From Bugulina stolonifera (taxonomy: Eukaryota > Bryozoa > Gymnolaemata > Cheilostomatida > Bugulidae), in the NCBI GenBank assembly GCA_935421135.1, contig OW285190.1:5022001-5086000 (forward strand): 64,000 bases of DNA, read 5' to 3'. The notes beneath the pieces are model-generated. The model was not told where the DNA came from. It worked only from the letters and a program-made list of their open reading frames with translations, and searched no databases. Both the position numbers and the translations under genes were made by a program. Positions 56,215 through 64,000 of the stretch are shown here, one piece after another. The first letter of the stretch is position 1. The number at the start of each line of letters is the position of its first letter.

Positions 56215-57555
56215 CCCACCTAAAGTATGAGAATTTTAGAGGTGGCCCACTTAGAATAAACTTTGGCCAGTCCTGTACTATAATATCAACAAGAGCAGAG
56301 TGTTAGCTGTTTTGGTACCACCTATGTGTAATAATTACCAGCCAGTCAAACTAATACAATTGAAGCATCAACTAAAGGTAGCGTTGTGTAATGACATAAC
56401 CTACTACACACTGATTCCTAGTTGTACCGCTTTGATCCCAGTAAAAGTAGCCCTACTCTACTCTGTCACAATGTATATATACTACATGTACATAATTATA
56501 GGCTGATACAAAGCCAGTAAGTCAAGAGTGTTATGGCTACATATGGTGTGATTTAGCCTATATGTACAATGTATAATATATTGAGGTAGGTTGACAACCT
56601 ATACATACCCACTGTCACATGTAGTTGTACGGTTCTCCAACCACTAGATGGTTCTCCCTCTGCTAATAACGCTGGCAATAACTTGCTGTGAATGCATTCA
56701 TGTTCTAGTTTGATTGGCACCACCATAAATACCCCAAGGAGAGGTCTTTTTAGGCAAGGTTGGCTTACCTCCACGCCAGCTACAGATAAAAACATGCACA
56801 ATACATGTACTCACTTTTGAAACATAGTTATCCTCATTGTGTCCAACTGAAACTATCTTCATGGCATTAACATTAGTTTCAATTAAATTTTGCTTCAATC
56901 AAGAAGTCCAACATTGCTGTAGGTCGAGACAGTAAAAAGCAATGAGGCCTGTTTTAACACTACACACAATCGTTGGTACTAGCATGCAGCTCTACTAATA
57001 ACTAGCACTAAGCTATGGGCTATTAATAGATTGCTTGCTTGCTTGTACAGACAGTTGGCATCTAGCCAGCTGATGGACTGCCTACTTGCTGAGTGCATTA
57101 TTATTATTACTATAGATCTAATAATGGTACATCAATGAATGTACTGTTAGATGTAATATAAACATTCCGTTATCTATGGTAAGCACTGAGTGAGCTAGCA
57201 AAACTATGTGAGCTGGAGTACTCTTAACCCTGTGAATGGGCATGTACATGTAGAACCAAAATCTTGAACTAACTTATAGTAAATCACTGTAGGTGCTAAG
57301 CCACATTCCCCCACAAGACTGCATACTAAGTCTGCCAGTTACTCTGCTTCAAGCTTGAATTCCAATATCATTCACAACTGTTCAACCCACACTGTAGTTT
57401 AACTACTAACTAACATACCAGTCTACCTCTAGTTAGGTTAGTAATATAGACAGTTCATCACAGTAGCATAATCTGACTGACAATCAATGCAATACAACTG
57501 ATTAACACACATCCTAGCACAACTACCAACTATGAGGCCATAATGACTAGTAGCC
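56215..57555. repeat. Segmental tandem duplication, copy 1
   Basis: Matches 57880-59000 in order and orientation (about 1.65-kb spacing): GGCCCACTT..., AGCAGAGTGTTAGCTGTTTT, TAGCGTTGTGTAATGACATA, CCTGTTTTAACACTACACAC and CCTGTGAATGGGCATGTACA. Copies differ by a few percent plus indels. Copy 1 has a ~100-bp stretch (57070-57190) absent from copy 2. Confidence 0.85.
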
Positions 57556-57559
57556 TAAT

Positions 57560-57775
57560 CAGAATATCATCTGTCACATACATCTACAGCTACATGCACA
57601 CACAGGCACATGCACTCCTACAGCTACATGCACATACACGCACACTTACAGCTACACCTGCATGTACACCTAATGTATACCCACAGCTACATGCACACCT
57701 AAAAGCATACCTACAACTACGCGCACACCTACAAGTATACCTACACCTTACCTAGAGCTACATCTACACAGTACA
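57560..57775. repeat. Short CCTACAGCTACATGCACA minisatellite (copy 1)
   Basis: Degenerate ~18-bp units at the end of duplication copy 1. Counterpart of the expanded array at 59010. Confidence 0.75.
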
Positions 57776-57879
57776 TCTACATGTACACCAACAGACACAT
57801 GCACATACACTGCTAAGAGCATCAATACACTTTTGAAGTTACAGCATCAATTGAAACAAAAATAAGTGGTCCACCACAA

Positions 57880-59000
57880 GTATGGAAATTTTAGATGTGG
57901 CCCACTTCAACAAAACTTAGGCCAGCCCTGTACTATAATATCAACAAGAGCAGAGTGTTAGCTGTTTTGGTACCACCTATGTGTAATAATTACCAGCCAG
58001 TCAAACTAATACAATTGAAGCATCAACTAAAGGTAGCGTTGTGTAATGACATAACCTACTACACACTGATTCCTAGTTGTACTGCTTTGATCCCAGTAAA
58101 AGTAGCCCTACTCTACTCTGTCACAATGTATATTACATGTACATACAGAGCTATGTAAATCCAGTAACCTACAAGTCTGATGGCTACATATGGTGTGATT
58201 TAGCCTATATGTACAATGTATAATACATTGAGGTAGGTTGACAATGTATACATACCCACTGTCACATGTAGTTGTACGGTTCTCCATCCACCTGATGATT
58301 CTCTCTCTGCTAATAACGCTGGCAATAACTGCTGTCATGTTCTAGTTTGAGTGACACCACCATAAACACCCAAAGGAGAGGTCTCTTTAGGCAAGGTTCA
58401 CTTACCTCCACTCCAGCTACAGATAAAAACATGTACTCACTTTTCAAACATCATTATCCTCATTGCGTTCAACTGAATCTATCTTCATGGCATTAACATT
58501 AGTTTCAATTAAATTTTGCTTCAGTCAAGAAGTTAAACATTGCTGTAGGTCGAGACAGTAAAAAGCAATGAGGCCTGTTTTAACACTACACACAACCGTT
58601 AGTACTAGCATGCAGCTCTACTAATAACTAGCACTAAGCTATGGGCTATTAATAGATTGCTTGCTTGCTTGTACAGACAGTTGGCATCTAGCCAGCTCAC
58701 AGACTGCCCACTAGCACTGACTGAACTACATGTAGCTAAATGATGTGACCTGGGACAGTCTCAAAAACCCTGTGAATGGGCATGTACATGTAGAGCCAAA
58801 ATCTTGAACTAACTTATAGTAAGTCACTGTTAGGTGCTAAGCCACATTCTCCCACAAGAATGCACACTCATTCTGCCAGTCACTCTGCTTCAAGCTTGGA
58901 TTCCAATATCATTCAGAGCTCTTTAACCCACATCATAGTACAACTACTGACTACATTATAACTATGAAGCAGTAATGACTAGCAACGCAGAATCTTGTCT
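57880..59000. repeat. Segmental tandem duplication, copy 2
   Basis: Second copy of 56215-57555. The closing border GGCCAGCCCTGT.../GGCCCACTT motif recurs once more at 59690-59760, so the unit boundary is probably there. Confidence 0.85.
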
Positions 59001-59004
59001 GTCC

Positions 59005-59450
59005 CATACACCTACAGCTACATGCACACCTACAGCTACAAGCACGCCTACAGCTACATGCACGCCTACAGCTACATGCACTACATGCACGCCTACAGCT
59101 ACATGCACACCTACAGCTACATGGACGCCTACAGCTACAAGCACGCCTACAGCTACATGCACGCCTACAGCTACATGCACGCCTACAGCTACATGCACGC
59201 CTACAGCTACATGCACGCCTACAGCTACATGCACGCCTACAGCTACATGCACTACATGCACGCCTACAGCTACATGCACTACATGCACGCCTACAGCTAC
59301 ATGCACACCTACAGCTACAAGCACGCCTACAGCTACAAGCACGCCTAGAGCTACAAGCACGCCTACAGCTACATGCACGCCTACAGCTACATGCACGCCT
59401 ACAGCTACATGCACGCTTACAGCTACATGCACACCTACACATACACCTAA
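59005..59450. repeat. 18-bp minisatellite, expanded (copy 2)
   Basis: About 24 units of GCCTACAGCTACATGCAC with variants (AAGCAC, ACTACATGCAC). All frames stay open (PTATCT, YSYMHA, VAVGVH and so on), which explains the long but meaningless open frames. A more degenerate CCTACATCTACATTGTACA array follows to about 59650. Confidence 0.93.
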
Positions 59451-60011
59451 TATATGCCTACAGCTACATGTACAGTCTACAAGTATACCTACACCTCACA
59501 TACGGCTGCACCTACATCTACATTGTACACCTACATCTACATTGTACACCTACATCTACATTGTACACCTACACCCAAAGCTACACCTATACCTACACTG
59601 TATAATGCACACTTACACATGCACATACACTTCTACATACATTAGTATACATGTACCTAAGTTACAACATTTGATTGAAACAAGAATAAAGTGGCCCACC
59701 TCAAGCATGCAAATTTTAGATCTGGCCCACTTCAAAAAGAACTTTGGCCAGCCCTATCCAAGTACAGCTACTAACTAACCTACCAGTCGACCTCCAATTA
59801 GGTTAGTAATATAGATGCCAGTACATCACCGCAGCATAATTTATAGTCAAAGACTGACATGAGACAAATGAAATACACCTAGTAGGCCTACAACTACTAA
59901 CCTTAGATATTAATACCTACCAATGTATGACAGTTATTGGATTTCCCAGGAGAAAAACATACAGCAGGGGGTGATTGAAAGCTCTTGACTGGAGGCAACT
60001 TGACTAAGTAC

Positions 60012-60335
60012 CTGATGGAAAACAGCCAAATCCAGGAAAACAGGTGAATAACTGGTTCAATGTTCTTATTTAGCATCATGGTTCTTATCTGCAAATAACA
60101 GATAGATGCACCATTTAAATTTGCATTTCACAATAATCGATATAACAGCATTAATGACTTGATGGTTTGATGGCAACTAAAGCTGATATGCACATGTATG
60201 ACTGTCAATGGTTAGTTGAACTAGATTCGTCAATATTTTAACAGGCAGTGCAGAGTTGAGCGGCTAGCATTCCAGCTACAAGACTACATCTCTCCGTGAT
60301 GTGCTCCTGTGCTACCTGATAGCGCTGAAGCTTGC
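60012..60335 (-). CDS. Two weak exon-like stretches
   Basis: 60335-60243 reads KLQRYQVAQEHITERCSLVA then GMLAAQL between AACAG and GTTAAA. 60088-60012 reads IRTMMLNKNIEPVIHLFSW between TGCAG and GTACTT. The first looks like a coding helix, but their phases do not join and no family is recognised. Confidence 0.22.
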
Positions 60336-60399
60336 CTGTTCTTACACAGACCTATTCAGTGGCCATCAGAAGCACCATTCTAGATTTGTCCTATTTATA

Positions 60400-62095
60400 T
60401 TAACATTGTAAATCTGCTGGACCAATTTACAAATATAATTAAATATTTATATTAAATAATTGCTCTTCAATAAATATTGCATTACCCAATAATCATTATG
60501 GATCTTCATTCTGTTTCAACTACTATCACTCTGTATTGTACTCACTTTATGCCTAGCCTACTTATCACTATCAATTGATTATACTTAATTTTGTTGCTGC
60601 TCCGTACAATAGCTGCCAGACACTGAGCTTATGAGAATGATCATGGTTGGGCCTATATACCAACTGAGTATCTTCTATAACTGGGGGTGGTACACCACAA
60701 TCACTATGAATAACATATTATAGTTATTTGCTTTCTGATTCGCAGAGACTCTTTGCAAAATATTGTAATTGTAGATATAATTCCTTATCCTATTATTATC
60801 GTTATCAATTATCATTACGATAAGTAAATAAAAAATTAAAATACATAATTAATAATATAAATTTATTACAATAATATGATAATATTTCAATTATATTTAG
60901 TATTATAATAGGCCTAATAATTATTAAGATTGAGCCGATCTATAATAGCCCATAGGCCTATTACGAAATCTAAATCAAAAATCAAAATGAAAATAAAATA
61001 TTCATTTTGATTCTCATTCATAACTTATCCTAATAAAACAACAAAGAATGGGAATCAGAGGATAATTATTAATACCAAGTAATAATTATTATTATGATTA
61101 TAGTTATTAAGTATTAATTGATATTTAGTTATAATTTTAAATAATCTTATATATATTAAATATAAAATAATATAGATAAGATTAATTAAAGTTATTAACT
61201 AAATATCATTTAATATTTAGTTCCTTTCTTTCTTTCTATATTTATAATTTTATTAGGATTTATATTGATTAATGCTTTTATTTTATGTACGTGTACCAAA
61301 CGTCATGTGTCACGAGGGAAATGATGAATGATTTGGAATGGAATTTGTATGATTGTGTATTGTGATGTTATATTGTATATGTGTATACGTATACTAAGTA
61401 CGCTAGTACACTAAGAGTTCTATGTGATATATAATATATAGACTGGTTGTGTTTGTATTCAATGGTTTGTGTAATGTACTGTGTAATTTGGAATTATCTT
61501 CCCCTATTAACCTCCAATAAATTAAGAGAAGACAACTTTGGTTCACATGTAATGTCTGTCTCACTAATTAATAGTTGTCTTCTCACGTCAATTATATCTC
61601 TATTGAGAGAAGATAACTTCTAAGTTCATGCAATTTATTCAATTGGATATCTGCCAATTCTGATAATCGTGATAGAGGTGATAACTTCACACTATGAATA
61701 AATTTGTTTCAATAATCTATAATTTCTATAACCTCCTGTACTCAATCTATTAATTATATGAATTGTTATAATTTGGTTCTATGGTTCTATGTGCGTGTAA
61801 TGGTAACACTCAGGACGTATGCAATCAAGTAATTATTTCCTCTCGTGGACATACAAAAAATGTGATTCTTGTCTATTTCAGAATATAAGAATCCGAGTGA
61901 CAGAATTGGGACTAGCTCCCCTGGAAAATTTATATGCGATATATATATTGTCCAATCAGCAAGTGCTAACAAGTCAACTCTATTCAAGTGTATCTCTTTC
62001 CCTTGATCTGTGTATCAGGTATGATAGGAGTTATTTGCCTGTAAATCAATCACTTCACCTATAAATTTGAGGTTCAAGAATTGTTGTATTTGAAA
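60400..62095. other. AT-rich intergenic
   Basis: No gene. GAGAAGACAACT (about 61532) and its inverse AGTTGTCTTCTC (about 61573) form a short inverted repeat, with a third related GAGAGAAGATAACT at 61606. Confidence 0.5.
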
Positions 62096-62103
62096 TTACC
62101 TCA

Positions 62104-62285
62104 ATGAAATATGTACTAAAATCTCTTCATGAGAAAAGTATGAAAAATATCCTACTGGAATTGTATGAAAACGCCTCAGTGGAATTGTACAAAATTGCCT
62201 CTCTGAAATTGTATGAAAATGCTTCAGTGGAGTTATATGAAATTGTCTCACTGGAATTGTATAAATTCGTCCAATCGAATTCTCA
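62104..62285. repeat. 24-bp degenerate tandem repeat
   Basis: Six or so units like TCAGTGGAATTGTACAAAAT. Plus frame reads SVELYKIASLKLYENA, a by-product rather than a convincing protein. Confidence 0.7.
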
Positions 62286-62759
62286 GTAATTCTGAGATAT
62301 ATATAGACTTTGCATCCAAATTTATCCGTATCTCCAATCGAATAATTCAATGTAATTCACTCAGTAAATTTGAATCTCCAATAATGGTTCAATCTAATGT
62401 TCAATGTGCTGAATCCAATTCGCGATCAAATAACCAAAATATCAGTGTCTGTAATTGCTGCGTACAGAATGTAATTAATTGCCTTACAAAAAAAAATGTT
62501 ATCTCCAATCGGTCAATCTCAAAAGAATTATTCAAGCACTTTGGTATAGCTGGTACAATTGTCAATCAGCCTCCTTATCAAAAGGGAATATCACTATCTA
62601 TGTAATATATATATATAAAGACTTACTCTGAGTCTGAGTCCGAATATCTCAAAAAAAAAATTAATAATAATACTAGTCAATTATAACTGAGCACTCAGAT
62701 TATTCCTTCTATAATATCGTCATCTCTTCTTCTGTCCTGTGTGCTCCTTAGTTGTGATC

Positions 62760-62832
62760 TCCGAGCGTTATCCCAATGTGCTCTCTGAGCGTTCTCCCAA
62801 TGTGCTCTCTGAGCGTTTTCCCAATGTGCTCT
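62760..62832. repeat. 24-bp triple repeat
   Basis: TCTGAGCGTTCTCCCAATGT-type unit three times in direct tandem. Confidence 0.85.
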
Positions 62833-63073
62833 GATTCTTACTGTTTTCTCTCCTTCTTTTATACTCTTTCTTGGGTTTTCCAATTCTATTCTTGGCTTAT
62901 TCTACATACCTTTCTCACTAAATTATGCAGGTATTTTCTTAGTCAGCAAAATTCTATAAGATATGAATATATATATATATATGATATTTCCTATGTATTT
63001 CATCAGCCATTTGTTATTCTTAATTTCTAAGTTAATTATTAAGCAATCTCCAAACTGAGTCACTCTATTTGTG

Positions 63074-63237
63074 ATTCCAATTCCCAGACATCCAGCATAT
63101 CTTCTACTCTGTGGTTATTCACCTGTTGTATCTATTTGTAACTTGGATTCCAATTCCCAGACAGCCAGCATATCTTCTACTCTGTGGTTGTTCACCTATT
63201 TTATCTATTTGTAACTTTGATTCCAATTCCCAGAAAT
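63074..63237. repeat. ~73-bp tandem duplication
   Basis: GATTCCAATTCCCAGACATC...CTATTTGTAACTT occurs twice in tandem, with the start of a third unit (GATTCCAATTCCCAG). Confidence 0.88.
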
Positions 63238-63239
63238 GT

Positions 63240-64000
63240 TTCATCAGTTTAATGTATTTGCTCTATGCTACTTTTACTGCTGTCTATATTGAATTGATAT
63301 TAGCTGTAAGTCCCAACCTTTCACAGTATATCTACTGTGGATAAAAATGTTACATTAACATATTGATATAGTGTTTCTAGGATTATACCACATCAAAAAA
63401 AAGAAATCTATTAATATTTACAGATGCCAACTTCCGTGTTTGTGCTAACCTGATGTCATAGATTAAGCCTACTGCTGTAGATACGGAATGATACACAATG
63501 GCATTAGAAAAATAAAAAGAAAAAACTAAAACATCTAACATATCCATATAATAGTATAATTTTAGCGTAGTCTGATGTGTTTTGTTACAGTCCTACTATT
63601 CTATGTGTTTATAATAGTGTGTAATCATAGTGCTTTTATCTCTCTTTGTCTATAGTTCTACAACTAATGTCCTTAGTATTACCTAATTCGAAATGCGATA
63701 TTTTGTCCATGATGTCTTATAAAAATGTTACTGAAAGATTAATGATGTGATAACTCTTCTGCTGATGTTTGCCTAATATATGTAAATAGCTGGCTGACTA
63801 ACAACCTTGGCCTATGTTCCACAAAAGATGAAAAAAATGAAATTACTGTAACTATATATATATTGTTGTCCATTAAGATATAAGAATAATTTTAGGATAT
63901 AATGTAATCTAGTATTTGGGTTTTTCTTTTATGTATTCCATAGGTCAGCTGGTTAACTATGTTTGTATATGTCTATGATATTATATCTAGTGCATTAAAA
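63240..64000. other. AT-rich, nothing recognised
   Basis: No supported feature to the window's end. Confidence 0.5.

Noticed and set aside
58951..59778. Long open frames on both strands (CRRACS, VAVGVH, PTATCT repeats)
   Set aside because: By-products of an 18-bp minisatellite without stops. All frames are open at once.
62695..62883. 62-codon minus frame with repeated ENAQRAHW
   Set aside because: Direct product of a 24-bp triple repeat, no other coding support.

Overview
This is eukaryotic nuclear DNA from an animal. The evidence is spliced genes with GT-AG introns of about 40 bp to 2.3 kb, recognisable metazoan genes (SETD6, an LHFPL tetraspan protein and an IkB-like ankyrin protein), AT-rich intergenic DNA and many degraded transposable elements. 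The very frequent palindrome TACATGTA, compact introns and general gene content make an early-branching marine invertebrate likely. A sponge is my best guess, but no feature proves it.

Layout. 1-6 kb: direct repeats, a 21-bp acidic-coding minisatellite, a tRNA-derived SINE head and a 2.4-kb element with terminal inverted repeats bounded by TTAA. 8-28 kb: a transposon graveyard. It holds pieces of Myb/SANT-like and MADF(-BESS) DNA-binding protein genes, a decayed CGGQNRN-type (DUF7869-like) transposase, a repeated multi-exon family of unknown kind (two copies), a Gypsy integrase fragment, a Tc1/mariner transposase split by an insertion, and gag-like fragments. 28.6-29.8 kb, minus strand: an LHFPL-family four-TM gene. 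32.1-43.0 kb, minus strand: a complete 12-exon SETD6 lysine methyltransferase gene. All its intron phases agree (514 codons before the stop), and its introns carry two hAT-type elements with perfect 8-bp target duplications, two minisatellites, a palindrome and a LINE tail. 44.4-45.4 kb: a hAT-like MITE, paired CCAAT boxes and an abrupt GC-rich block.

45.6-52.4 kb is the most unusual locus. An IkB-like ankyrin gene (minus) and an unrecognised 526-residue gene (plus) are transcribed divergently from TATA/CCAAT promoters on either side of a 1.65-kb satellite built on CACATCGG. Downstream of each gene lies the same roughly 240-bp sequence in the same sense orientation relative to the gene. It contains UUAUUUAUU-type AU-rich motifs. 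The arrangement suggests co-regulation of the pair, or an inverted-repeat-flanked unit.

52.4-64 kb: mostly non-coding. It has a fold-back MITE, a 304-bp tandem duplication, a roughly 1.65-kb segmental tandem duplication with an 18-bp minisatellite expanded in one copy, a few isolated exon-like open stretches and several short tandem repeats.

The intact, probably functional genes are SETD6 (nuclear or cytoplasmic lysine methylation), the LHFPL-like membrane protein, the orphan gene, and the IkB-like gene apart from one missing base. In mammals SETD6 methylates RelA and IkB restrains Rel proteins, so the window holds two genes from families tied to NF-kB control. Whether that linkage means anything is speculative.
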